A stretch of 64,000 nt of DNA from a virus. The stretch covers positions 1 through 64,000 of IMG/VR virus record IMGVR_UViG_3300028027_000057; one strand, written 5' to 3'. A program made the position numbers and the translations under genes. Each line of letters starts with the position of its first letter. Position 1 is the first letter of the stretch. The notes under the pieces were generated by a model that saw nothing but the letters and a program-made list of their open reading frames with translations, was not told the DNA's origin and did no database searches. Positions 35,623 to 45,225 of the stretch are shown in pieces.

Positions 35623-38162
35623 TAGTTACCTTGTTCTCTTTTAATCGCGGCATTATAATACCTAAGAAGTTCATTCATCATTATGCCTCCCTCTACTTTA
35701 CCTTTGTTTCCAATTGCACTAGTAGCAGCTATCTGAGGCTGACTCAACATTTGATTAAGGATATCTTGACTAGATTTATTAGCAAATGACCCAATTTGGA
35801 CTCTTTGACCAGTTGCATTGTCTAAAGTGCCCAATTCCCAAGGCTGCCAGTTCCCCGTCTTTCCGCCGTATAGAGCAGTAGAAACTGACTTACTTACATT
35901 AGTAATACCTTTTCCAACTTCATTACCAACGTTCTTATATAGGTTCTTAACTGCATCTGCTCCAGATAACTTAGCAAAAGCTTGATCCAAACGTCCAGTT
36001 TGAGTGAGGTCTCTCAACCCTCCAGCCATGTTCATTCCCTCTTTAGTAAGTTCTCCGAGTCCTTTCGCTTTAAGGTCTTGATATCCAGTTAATAGTTTTC
36101 CAATTTGCTGCCCAGCGGCGCTATTACCAATCTTATTATTCATTAATGCTTTTAATATAGCGTTTTCGCCTTGTAATCCCATATTCATTGCCCCAGATAC
36201 AGCTTGAACTCCCCCTTCTGCCATTCTAGCAGTAGAGTCTCCACCAGTTAAAAGGTCGCCACCAAGAGCCCCTCCGACTATATAATTTGGGTCTGTCAAA
36301 TTACTAAGAGCAGTCCCTGCTGTTTGTGATATCCCACCGATAGTTTGTTGTAAAGGATTTAGCCCAAGTTGCTGCAATTTAGCGACATAAGCTGGGTCTT
36401 TCATTTTCTCGGCTTCAGTTTTAGCAATATAATCTTTTAAACTAGCAACGTCGAAGCTATTCTTACCAGCTTGAAACTGATCTTGTCCAGCTCCAAACTC
36501 TACATCCGGTCCAACTTTCCCAGAGAGTCTATCCATTGCAGATATGATGCCTTCCTGTCCGCCTGTAGCAGCCGCACGACGGTCAATACCTTGAGCCGCT
36601 ATACTCTTAAGTCTTTCACCTAAAAGAGCGTTAGGATCAAGCCCAGCGGCTTGAGCGCGTTGTACAAGTCCACCTTGTCCAACTAGATCGTCTGCCTCTT
36701 GAGGAGAAAGGTATCCAGAATCCATCGCACTTTGTAATGCAACACCCATACGAGTCGTAGGGTCCATACCGGCAACTCTAGGATCAGTTCCAGATAACAT
36801 ACCTTGTAATGATTCAAAGTCTTTTTGTCTTCCAGTTTCAGAACCTTGTAATGCTCTCACCTGTTCGTCAACTTGACTGGAAATGACTCCACGTTTATCT
36901 GCAATTTGCTTTTGAGTCTCTTGACCAAACTGTTTAGCCTTTCCGACTAAGTCTTGAGCCTGTGCGCCAGCTAATTTATTAGCCGAGGAAACACTCTGCT
37001 CTGAACCACGAACTGATTTAGCTGCTTTTGATAGGAGAGATGTTTTATCTTGTCCTAAAATAGCTTCATCTAATCCACGTTGACCCTGAGTATAGTCCCG
37101 ACCACCGACAAATTGCTTCAATAATTCTTGACGACCTCCAGTAGATCGAGCTAATCCACCGAGTTGTTCAGTTTGTTGTGCTTTTCCTAGGAGAGTTTGG
37201 AAATCACCAAGCTCTTTAGGTCCAGTATATGCCCCACTTTGGAGAGTAGTAAAGTCTTTGATCTCTGATTCAGTCGGAGCATTCTCAGCCATGAGCCTTT
37301 CAGTTTCAGACTTCATATACTGAGATTTCTCAGCACTAGTCATCTCGCCATACTGAGTTTCAAGCTTAGCTAAGTTGTCTGCTGCTTGTTTTTGAGAGTA
37401 AGCAGACGCTGCTTGTAACGCTGCCTCTACTCCACCCAATGATTGAATAGAAGCATTGTATGCTCTACCGGCTCCGTAGTTTGCCATATTGTTTATTACA
37501 GCAGAATCTATCCTGCTTCCAGCGCCCATGCCGTCAAAACTAAAGTTCCAATACCCAGCGTTAGGGTCTGTTTTTCTTTGTTCTAGAATATCAGCAACTC
37601 GTTTTTGTTCAGCGGCATTTAACCCAGCTAGGTTAGCTCTATCCGAGGCTAATTTATCCTGTACCAATTTCAGTTGTGCAGCTTGTTGTGCTTTCTGTTT
37701 ATCAGCTTCAGCTTGTTGAGCAGTTTTATTCTGCTCATACTGAGACTGTAATCCACCGCTTACTTTAAATTTAGATTCATCTGGTTTATATGTAGAAGCA
37801 TCAAATCTACCTAAAACGCTAGCTCTTTTTGCAGCATTAGCTTGGGTATCTACTCTAGCTTTATCTGCGTCAGTTTGAAATGTAGCTTGAGATTGTCTAA
37901 CGCCGGACTGTAGATTCTGTCCAGCTTGAGTTACTCCACCAGCAACTGACTGTCCAAGTTGATTACCTTGGTTAGCTTGCATAATACGATTAAGATTAGT
38001 GAAGCCAGTCCCTTTCTTTTGGGGCTGTTTTTGTTGAACTTGATTAAGTGGGATAGTAGTATTGACTCCAGCCGGAGGAGTTGACTGAACTGAAACAGGT
38101 CCAACTGGTTCAACTGGACCGGTTACTACTTTTTTCTTTTCATCTTCTGGGAGTAATGACAT
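35622..38162 (-). CDS. Large putative internal virion protein
   Basis: An 846-residue protein with a Pro-rich N-terminal 50 residues, then long Ala/Gln-rich helices (repeated A-D-K-Q-K-A-Q-Q-A-A type segments near 150-200) and a Gly-rich C-terminal part. Composition and location after the nozzle fit a large ejection protein. No lytic transglycosylase or other enzyme motif is visible. Stop overlaps the GNAT-like start. Confidence 0.6.
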   Translation of the reverse strand: MSLLPEDEKKKVVTGPVEPVGPVSVQSTPPAGVNTTIPLNQVQQKQPQKKGTGFTNLNRIMQANQGNQLGQSVAGGVTQAGQNLQSGVRQSQATFQTDADKARVDTQANAAKRASVLGRFDASTYKPDESKFKVSGGLQSQYEQNKTAQQAEADKQKAQQAAQLKLVQDKLASDRANLAGLNAAEQKRVADILEQRKTDPNAGYWNFSFDGMGAGSRIDSAVINNMANYGAGRAYNASIQSLGGVEAALQAASAYSQKQAADNLAKLETQYGEMTSAEKSQYMKSETERLMAENAPTESEIKDFTTLQSGAYTGPKELGDFQTLLGKAQQTEQLGGLARSTGGRQELLKQFVGGRDYTQGQRGLDEAILGQDKTSLLSKAAKSVRGSEQSVSSANKLAGAQAQDLVGKAKQFGQETQKQIADKRGVISSQVDEQVRALQGSETGRQKDFESLQGMLSGTDPRVAGMDPTTRMGVALQSAMDSGYLSPQEADDLVGQGGLVQRAQAAGLDPNALLGERLKSIAAQGIDRRAAATGGQEGIISAMDRLSGKVGPDVEFGAGQDQFQAGKNSFDVASLKDYIAKTEAEKMKDPAYVAKLQQLGLNPLQQTIGGISQTAGTALSNLTDPNYIVGGALGGDLLTGGDSTARMAEGGVQAVSGAMNMGLQGENAILKALMNNKIGNSAAGQQIGKLLTGYQDLKAKGLGELTKEGMNMAGGLRDLTQTGRLDQAFAKLSGADAVKNLYKNVGNEVGKGITNVSKSVSTALYGGKTGNWQPWELGTLDNATGQRVQIGSFANKSSQDILNQMLSQPQIAATSAIGNKGKVEGGIMMNELLRYYNAAIKREQGN

Positions 38163-38179
38163 TTGTACCTCTAGTACGA

Positions 38180-38190
38180 ATAGTTGTTAA
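38180..38190 (-). promoter_or_regulatory. Late-strand motif TTAACAACTAT
   Basis: Coding-strand TTAACAACTAT spans the stop codon of the upstream gene (38187) and lies 17 nt before ATG 38162. In the 24-nt gap; part of the recurrent late motif. Confidence 0.5.
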
Positions 38191-38603
38191 CCTAAGTATG
38201 CAACTATTCTAATCCTATATCTTTGATTTGCTTGTAACCCTGTAATATTATTAATAACAAGAGATGTATTATTCTGCGTAAAGCTAACAAACGGCTGTCC
38301 CGTAGGATAAATCGCTGTATTTACTTGATTAGCAGCGTAAATTACCTGACATCCAATAACTTGTCCCTGTTTGTCCAAGTTAAAGCTTGTAGTTGAAGTC
38401 GGGTTTCCAGAAGCATCTACTGTAATATCTAAGTCCTTAACCGAACAATAGACATTATCTCGAAGTCCTAATCTACCCGCAACGGCAAAGTACAAAGCAT
38501 TAAACCCATCGTTGATAGGAAATGCAAGCTGTTCAACAAGTTGTTTATTATCATCGTTAAAGTCGCTAGTAATAATACGTTTGTATGTTGCTAATTTAGT
38601 CAT
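38187..38603 (-). CDS. Hypothetical structural protein
   Basis: A 138-residue beta-rich protein with Q-V-I-Y-A-A-N-Q-V-N and Y-R-I-R-I-V-A-Y-L-G at the C-terminus. It directly follows the nozzle gene (TAATG-type overlap), so it is probably a minor tail component or nozzle plug. No family recognised. Confidence 0.55.
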   Translation of the reverse strand: MTKLATYKRIITSDFNDDNKQLVEQLAFPINDGFNALYFAVAGRLGLRDNVYCSVKDLDITVDASGNPTSTTSFNLDKQGQVIGCQVIYAANQVNTAIYPTGQPFVSFTQNNTSLVINNITGLQANQRYRIRIVAYLG

Positions 38604-41600
38604 TATCTGTAACCTCTAGTAGACTGACCAATCTCGCCGGTCAAAGTACATCCAGTTATCTTAAAATCTTCTCTAGCGATCTTATGTGAAAAACGAATTA
38701 ACATATAACGACATCTTTGACATTGTCTTGGTATATAAGTACGGAACGGAGCCGAGTTGCCCATCCCACCAAAGAACCCTGTTCCAAAGTTGCTATGTCC
38801 AAAAATACCATTACCTTCTAAAGTGAATGTAACTGGTATAAATTCTGGCAATAAATCTGTTGCAAATGATAAAGTCCCGCCGCTAAATGTTCTTGTTTCA
38901 AACATCATAGTAGCTTCTCTAAGATGCTTTAACATCAAAGGATCGCCCATTGTAACAGGAGAATAAGTAATGATTGATTCAAATGCTTTAAATATAGTAA
39001 TCCCGCCAACCAAATACTGGAGAGATAAGTTTAAAGTAACTTGTTTTGTAATAGTATTGATAGCAGTAATTACAGTTTCTTGTGTAGTATTATTATCAAT
39101 AATCTTATAGTTATTAAATGAAACCCCAGTATCGCTATTCAATGTTACACAAACATAGTTATAACAAGCTTTAATATCTTCAAAGTTTGTATCTAATGTC
39201 TGGAAGTTACCAGCAGTTCCCGCTACCTTAACTGTAGTTGGAATAGAGAATGTATTAGCATCAATAACAGTAACCAAATGAGTTCCATTAATTGAAGGAA
39301 CTGAGTTACTACTATCTATCAATATAACACGATTAGTTAATAACCCATGTCCAACAGAGGTTATAATAGTAACAGGAGCATCAGTATTTGCACTAATAAC
39401 CCCAGTCTTATTACCAATCTTACTAGCGAACTGAGTATATGTCACCCCAGTATCAGAATCTAGCTTAGTAGCAAGACCTTCTAACTGAACCCTGGGACTT
39501 GCTCCTGTAACTAACTGAAGTGTTGCTAGATAGTTAGTGTAAGTAACACCGCTGTCACTATCTAGTTTGTTCAATAGGGTATTAAATTGATCAGTTGTAA
39601 TCGTTTGATCTTGAATTAAACAATCCCCAACCGCTAAACCAGTAACGCTAGCTAGTAATAGCTTATTACCGATTAATTTATTTGGTGAGATCACAGAAGT
39701 AATTTCTCTATCTGCGTAATCCAATCTACTAAATGTTTTTCTTTCTTGTTCAATATAAGGAACATCAGTAGCAGCTAGATATAGTTTATCATCCGAAGGG
39801 TTGATAGTTCCAGCGTTGTGTGCTAAGTCTAATGTAGTCCAGCTATTAGTAAGAGTTGAGTATCTATACGCAATAGTTGCGGTTTCATCAGACTCTACAC
39901 TAACTGTGTATGCTGTATACGAATTATCGGACTCATATCCAATACCCCATGTTGCAGTTTTAAAACTAGGGTAGTTAGATGATTGAGTTCTTAATATAAT
40001 ATTATCAATACTTCTAGAGATAATTGAAGCCCCGCCTTCTGTCAAACTTTGAATCCCTTGAGTTGTCCAAGCATAGATTACATTGTTACAAACAGTGGCG
40101 CTATCTGGAGCCAGAAGGTTAAATGAAATATCAAATAACTCAAGCTGGAAAGGAGCAACCTCACCAGAAATACGATATAGACCATCTTCTTTAAATACAA
40201 AAAGAGAGTTACGTAATGTAATAACACGAAGGATTGCTTTATCAGCTGACCCTACATCGAAATAATTAACTAGAGGAACAGCTTCAGGTTGTTGAAATTT
40301 AGAGTAATATACTCTATTTATCTTTTCTTCATTCTCTGAAAATACAGAATTAGCCGATTTAATAAAAGAACCAGCAGTTCCAGCTGTTGCAATATAAGCA
40401 TGGTCTAGGGTAAATGTATTAAGCCCAGTGACGGTTACTTGTTGTAATCCATCAATAACTGGAAAAGTATTACTAGCGGTAATTACAATCAGATCACCCG
40501 AAGTTAATCCGTGTGCAGCTGAAGTAGTTACACTTGGAGTTAATCCAGTACCAGTTGAAGAGATATATGTTTCAGGTCCAATATCTGGGTTAAATGAAAT
40601 ACCAGTGGCATCATTATTTCCCACAACATAGAACTTCTCAGTAGCTTCTAAGCTTCTTGATTCAAGAGACATTTTGCCCGGAACGTCAAAAGTAGAAGAG
40701 ATATAATAAGCATAGATCGTCTCTTCTGGGTTCTTATTGATAACTCGAACAAAACTTCTAGCGGTTTCATCGACCGCGCGAGAAGGAGAAACCAGAGGAG
40801 AAAGCAATACTTCTAATGCCCCAAGCTGAGTTGTAGATACTAGAAATCCAGCATTAACTACGTTTTCAGAAGCAGCAGTACATCTACCAAATTGTTTATT
40901 AGTGACAGTCAGAGTTGCAACATTAGCTGCAACTAAGAAATCTCCAGTTATCTCTAATTGAGCTTGTATTAAAGCTGCCATTTGAGTTGGAGTTTCAGTC
41001 CCAGCTACAATAACTTTAAGCGCAGCGTACCCAGAAAAAGCAGGATCAGTGGATGTTCCAGAACTAAACCAAACGTAATATCTACGTTGATCGTTTGTTG
41101 AATTGATTTTAAATGAATCAGAAACCCCAGAGCTTAAATAACTAGCTCCAGCAACTGCTGTTACTGAAGTTATCTGTGGTCTAACTGCTTCTCCTACACC
41201 AGATATTGTTGTAGTAAAAGGAGTGAATCCACTAGTTTGAGCCGAAGCAGGAGTTACATACCCCACGTTTAAATTTTGGATTGTAAGTTTTGCAGTTGCT
41301 CTAGTTATAATGAAATCTCGAATATATGTAACGATCTTATTATATGTAGCAATTGCAACTTCCGTTGCAGTATTAGCAGTAGTAACAGCAACTTGAATTC
41401 CAGTTCTACCAGCAATAGCCGGATCAACACTAGCTCCAGTATTATACCATACGTAATAGTCAACGTCTGTTGAGCTGATAAACCAGTACTTGCCGCCCAG
41501 AGTAGTTCCAGCAATAGCCGTAACTTCTACTGTTTGTTGAGCACCTAGAATAAACTTATATATGTTATCTACTGTGCCATTTGTAATAGTTACAGTTGGA

Positions 41601-43564
41601 ATAATACTATTATTATAATCAGCAATCATTTGAGTAACGCCGAGTAAGTTCAAGTCCATACGTTGTCTAGTTCTAGTATTGGCATAGAACACGCTATTAC
41701 GGTATCTGGTAACGTCTTTAGCGAAAGGGGGCTGCTCATTAGCCGCGAGAATTCCTTCTCCGGTTGAAGCATTTGTGTATAGATTAGCCCCACGGAAAGC
41801 ATCCGGGGTAATGTCTTCAAAAACTATAAAGCCGCTAGAAGTTTCAGCAGTTGTAGGATAAGCTTCGTATACTAACTGCAATTCATCGGATGGAAATACA
41901 TCGTCAAAAGTAGAAGCGCCGGTAGCCTGTGCTACAGAAGACCTATATACTTGGAAGAAGTAACTGCTATTAATTCCTTCTGGAATTGTAATAGTAAGTT
42001 CAGTTGTAACCGTTGTTGTAATATCTAAATCTGAAACCGCAACTTGGTCAGCCACTGAAATAACAGCGGGCAACTCACTAGAAAGCGCTAGAATAATGTC
42101 AGAAACATATGTCTGCATAGCCACTAGATCATCATTGGTAGCAGGGATAGAAGGAACGTCAGGGGCTGTAATTGCTCTATATGTATTAGAATTAATAGTA
42201 GCAGATGCTAAAGTAACTCCGCCAACTGCGCTAGTATTAAATGTAACCCATGCGCCAGCTGTAGGGTCTATAGTTACTACTTCCTGAGCACCGTCTAATG
42301 TACCAGAAGCAGCGGCAATACCTTCTTGAGTAGTCGAGGTAGTAATAACACTAGCTGGACTTAAAGTATTTACAGTTCCAGCAATAACTTGATTTAGATT
42401 ACCGTCACTAGATGGGAATGTTAAAGTCAATCCAGTTCCAGAAGTTACAGAACCAGTTACTACAACATTTGACATACCAGCAACTAAACGTAATGCGGTT
42501 TGGATTGTAGTATCGACTGCGTTCCAAGCGATATCAGCAGTTTCATTTGCTCCGTATTTTAATCTAAAGTTACCAGATGAAGGAGTGACTGAGAAGGAAA
42601 CTTTTTGTATTTCACTCTGAGCAACAGGACTAAATCCAGCCAAGAATACTTTAGAACCCGGGATGAAATAGTTCCTAGCATCTCCAGCACTAAAGTTTAT
42701 AGTACAAATCCCACTACTTATAGTAGAACTAGAGATATTAAGAGGAGCAGTAACCGCTTGATTTGCGTATAAAATGTCGTTATCTAATTTTGTAGATAAA
42801 GCAATCATACTAGATTGAATTTGTGTAGCAGATGCAGTTAAGTTAACTCCCAGCGTTTCTAGGTAGTTCTTATTATCTATTCTAGCTGTCGTAAGTGGGC
42901 TATTTGCAAACCCATCAAGTACACCTAATACTCGCATATAATCTTGAGCAAGTAGATCGATCATTGGATTACTGATAACTAGACGTTGAGAAGGTGAGCC
43001 CGGGATTAGATTATTATTCAAATCTTTATAAGCCCAAACAACTCTATAAGCAACAGCTGAATCTTGTGGGAACCATGCTGACTGTGAATTAACAGTATAT
43101 ACTACTTTACCAGTTAGATCAACTGCTTTAATAGCTCCAGCTGGAACAATAAAGTCTGGGCTAGTAGTAAAGTCATTAGCGCTTTTAGCTGAGATTTTCT
43201 TAATACCCTGTGATGTTGTAAAATATAAATTACCGTTAGATTCAACGAACTTCATACGAAGTCCCTCTACGGTCTCCGCAAAAGCTCCAGAAAAGCTTTG
43301 AAACTTGCCGCTACCATCTGAATCAAATTGAATAGTTTCGCCAAAATGACGCAAAATTCGATTACGATATGTAGTGAGTTGTTTTACTCTATCGCTAATA
43401 GTAGGGAGTTGATCACCGTATAATTTAATACCACGACGCTGTTCAATCATATTATCCCTACGGATAATTACATTGGACGCCTGTATAAGAGCACCATCTG
43501 GGCGATCTAGTTCGTTGCTTGACGTTTGAAGTCCGGAAGCTTTTAATATAACTGTGCTGGACAT
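38603..43564 (-). CDS. Tail nozzle / tubular protein B-like (P22 gp10-like), greatly expanded
   Basis: A 1653-residue protein. The N-terminus (A-S-G-L-Q-T-S-S-N-E, then N-V-I-I-R-R-D-N-M-I-E-Q-R-R-G near 31-45) and the C-terminus (F-E-T-R-T-F-S-G-G, R-C-R-Y-M-L-I-R-F-S) are those of podovirus tail-nozzle proteins, usually 600-950 residues. The extra length comes from inserted modules: two copies of an H-G-L...G-x-x-V/I domain (DNA near 40390-40560 and 39190-39380), two Y-Y-V-W-F/Y domains (near 41020-41190 and 41340-41560), and three D-S-x-x-G-V-T/S-Y/F motifs (39110-39570). It forms the distal tail tube through which DNA leaves. Confidence 0.75.
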   Translation of the reverse strand: MSSTVILKASGLQTSSNELDRPDGALIQASNVIIRRDNMIEQRRGIKLYGDQLPTISDRVKQLTTYRNRILRHFGETIQFDSDGSGKFQSFSGAFAETVEGLRMKFVESNGNLYFTTSQGIKKISAKSANDFTTSPDFIVPAGAIKAVDLTGKVVYTVNSQSAWFPQDSAVAYRVVWAYKDLNNNLIPGSPSQRLVISNPMIDLLAQDYMRVLGVLDGFANSPLTTARIDNKNYLETLGVNLTASATQIQSSMIALSTKLDNDILYANQAVTAPLNISSSTISSGICTINFSAGDARNYFIPGSKVFLAGFSPVAQSEIQKVSFSVTPSSGNFRLKYGANETADIAWNAVDTTIQTALRLVAGMSNVVVTGSVTSGTGLTLTFPSSDGNLNQVIAGTVNTLSPASVITTSTTQEGIAAASGTLDGAQEVVTIDPTAGAWVTFNTSAVGGVTLASATINSNTYRAITAPDVPSIPATNDDLVAMQTYVSDIILALSSELPAVISVADQVAVSDLDITTTVTTELTITIPEGINSSYFFQVYRSSVAQATGASTFDDVFPSDELQLVYEAYPTTAETSSGFIVFEDITPDAFRGANLYTNASTGEGILAANEQPPFAKDVTRYRNSVFYANTRTRQRMDLNLLGVTQMIADYNNSIIPTVTITNGTVDNIYKFILGAQQTVEVTAIAGTTLGGKYWFISSTDVDYYVWYNTGASVDPAIAGRTGIQVAVTTANTATEVAIATYNKIVTYIRDFIITRATAKLTIQNLNVGYVTPASAQTSGFTPFTTTISGVGEAVRPQITSVTAVAGASYLSSGVSDSFKINSTNDQRRYYVWFSSGTSTDPAFSGYAALKVIVAGTETPTQMAALIQAQLEITGDFLVAANVATLTVTNKQFGRCTAASENVVNAGFLVSTTQLGALEVLLSPLVSPSRAVDETARSFVRVINKNPEETIYAYYISSTFDVPGKMSLESRSLEATEKFYVVGNNDATGISFNPDIGPETYISSTGTGLTPSVTTSAAHGLTSGDLIVITASNTFPVIDGLQQVTVTGLNTFTLDHAYIATAGTAGSFIKSANSVFSENEEKINRVYYSKFQQPEAVPLVNYFDVGSADKAILRVITLRNSLFVFKEDGLYRISGEVAPFQLELFDISFNLLAPDSATVCNNVIYAWTTQGIQSLTEGGASIISRSIDNIILRTQSSNYPSFKTATWGIGYESDNSYTAYTVSVESDETATIAYRYSTLTNSWTTLDLAHNAGTINPSDDKLYLAATDVPYIEQERKTFSRLDYADREITSVISPNKLIGNKLLLASVTGLAVGDCLIQDQTITTDQFNTLLNKLDSDSGVTYTNYLATLQLVTGASPRVQLEGLATKLDSDTGVTYTQFASKIGNKTGVISANTDAPVTIITSVGHGLLTNRVILIDSSNSVPSINGTHLVTVIDANTFSIPTTVKVAGTAGNFQTLDTNFEDIKACYNYVCVTLNSDTGVSFNNYKIIDNNTTQETVITAINTITKQVTLNLSLQYLVGGITIFKAFESIITYSPVTMGDPLMLKHLREATMMFETRTFSGGTLSFATDLLPEFIPVTFTLEGNGIFGHSNFGTGFFGGMGNSAPFRTYIPRQCQRCRYMLIRFSHKIAREDFKITGCTLTGEIGQSTRGYR

Positions 43565-43579
43565 TTAAATCCTTTATTA

Positions 43580-44785
43580 TTAACCGCGGCGACCAAATCG
43601 AATACGAGAAGATCGAAGTAATCCAGTCCTGTTTAGAACCTTCATTGGAGAACCTTCAACTCGACTATCTAGAATGGTAGCCTGTTTGCTTTCTAAATTA
43701 GCAATCTTAGTGTTTGCCGCTTGAAGTCCTTCTTTATCACCCAAAGACTCTAGAATTCTAGCACAAGTTCTTTCTGCTAGAAGATTATGTAAGTCAGTTG
43801 GAACTTGAGGGACAATACATTCATATTGAGAACAAATATAATCACCAACAACAAAGTCGGAAGGTAATTGAGATTCTGCTAAAGTTATAGAAGTCGGACT
43901 GACTGAGTTTGAAGCAAGTAATACATCAAATGCCAATGTAGAATGTCCGCCATCTGTTTGTAAAAGATCAACAAGTCCACCAGCCACAATACCAGAAGGC
44001 ATTGTTGTAGTATTAATAGTGATAGAAGCTTGAATAGCAAATCCAGCTACATTTGACGTAGAGAATACTAATCCTCTAGTTGAATATGCAACTGAGACAA
44101 TATTATTAGACACACTAGATGCTAGATTATGATCAGTTAATGTACCAATATAAGAAGATAGATTAGCAGCAGTTGCAGCACTATTAGCACCTATTGCAAA
44201 GTCAATACCAGCAGTTGTAACATGAGTTCCAATTACAATGGTATTACCAGAAGCAATCGTTGTATTATCTACTACAATTGTCTTAGTGAATGATGTACAA
44301 ATTGCAGCTTGATCATCGGTAACCAAAGAGTTAGGACGCAAGTAATAAGAGAATACTAGATTCCCCGTTGCATTTTGTGTAACTTCTGGAGTAATAACTA
44401 AGGTATTATTCTGTAAGTAATAGTGAATAGGAATCGGCGTTGTATTTGAATTGACTTCAAAGAACGATCTATCATCTGGATTGATCCTAGACATCTGAAC
44501 TAATTGTCCACTAAGGTCTCTATAAAACACATCACGCAACTTCATACCGATCGCTCGATTTGGAATTGGATATCGCGACTGCTTAGGAATCATAGGAACG
44601 TTCTGAGAGAACACTAAGTATTCTTCATGATATTGCAATATACTAGGAACCTGTTCTAGGAACATTTCCTCATTAGCAAATGCTAAAATATCATTGTCAG
44701 CGAACGTAACTTGGGCTATAGGAATAGCCATTTTACGTTTAACCGCTTCAATTAATGAATTTGAAGTATAGTAAGGCTTGGCCAT
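43580..44785 (-). CDS. Head-tail adaptor (P22 gp4 / tail tubular A-like) with domain insertion
   Basis: A 401-residue protein. The helical adaptor core (residues 1-165: S-L-I-E-A-V-K-R-K-M, D-I-L-A-F-A-N-E-E-M, Y-P-I-P-N-R-A-I-G) continues at about 317-401 (Y-E-C-I-V-P-Q-V-P, H-N-L-L-A-E-R-T-C-A-R-I-L-E-S). Between them lies a roughly 150-residue beta-rich, Thr/Ser/Ala-rich module, absent from usual adaptors of about 200-250 residues. It links the portal to the nozzle encoded just downstream. Confidence 0.75.
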   Translation of the reverse strand: MAKPYYTSNSLIEAVKRKMAIPIAQVTFADNDILAFANEEMFLEQVPSILQYHEEYLVFSQNVPMIPKQSRYPIPNRAIGMKLRDVFYRDLSGQLVQMSRINPDDRSFFEVNSNTTPIPIHYYLQNNTLVITPEVTQNATGNLVFSYYLRPNSLVTDDQAAICTSFTKTIVVDNTTIASGNTIVIGTHVTTAGIDFAIGANSAATAANLSSYIGTLTDHNLASSVSNNIVSVAYSTRGLVFSTSNVAGFAIQASITINTTTMPSGIVAGGLVDLLQTDGGHSTLAFDVLLASNSVSPTSITLAESQLPSDFVVGDYICSQYECIVPQVPTDLHNLLAERTCARILESLGDKEGLQAANTKIANLESKQATILDSRVEGSPMKVLNRTGLLRSSRIRFGRRG

Positions 44786-44798
44786 TATAAGCTCCTAA

Positions 44799-45191
44799 TT
44801 AAGCTTGTAGGCTCTTTTTCTTTTCCATAAGTTTCTTGATAAGATCATCGATTTCTTCTTCTGATTCACACTCAGCAAGCATATCTTCTGATCCGCCTGA
44901 CTCATGTTCATCATATTCTTCATCGTCACTTTCTGAATCTTCATGGGCTTGAGACTCTTCGTCGTCGCTAAACCTACCAAAAGGAGAGCTTTCGTCTTCT
45001 TCTTTAACGATCTCTTCTGCTTTCTTAAGTCCTTCTTTCAATCCAGACTTAGAGTCTGAAGCTACTGTGACTTTTTTTAAGCCAGAAAGGTGACCTTTAA
45101 GCATATCAGAAGCCATCCCGTTAGCCTCTTTAAGGGCTTTCATCTTAGCTTTTTGCTCCAAGGGGCTCATTTTTTTACTTTTCCCAAACAT
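44799..45191 (-). CDS. Hypothetical acidic protein
   Basis: A 130-residue protein: basic N-terminus (F-G-K-S-K-K-M-S-P), then a highly acidic Asp/Glu/Ser stretch (about 65-115) and a Lys-rich end. Its charge pattern suggests a scaffold-like or assembly chaperone role near the adaptor. AAGGA precedes the start, and a late motif lies 22 nt upstream. Confidence 0.6.
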   Translation of the reverse strand: MFGKSKKMSPLEQKAKMKALKEANGMASDMLKGHLSGLKKVTVASDSKSGLKEGLKKAEEIVKEEDESSPFGRFSDDEESQAHEDSESDDEEYDEHESGGSEDMLAECESEEEIDDLIKKLMEKKKSLQA

Positions 45192-45213
45192 AATACATCC
45201 TTTTTTTCTATAA

Positions 45214-45225
45214 ATAGTTGTTAAA
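45214..45225 (-). promoter_or_regulatory. Late-strand motif TTTAACAACTAT
   Basis: Coding-strand TTTAACAACTAT overlaps the stop of the 864-residue fibre gene and lies 22 nt before ATG 45191, in one of the few late-strand gaps. Confidence 0.55.
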
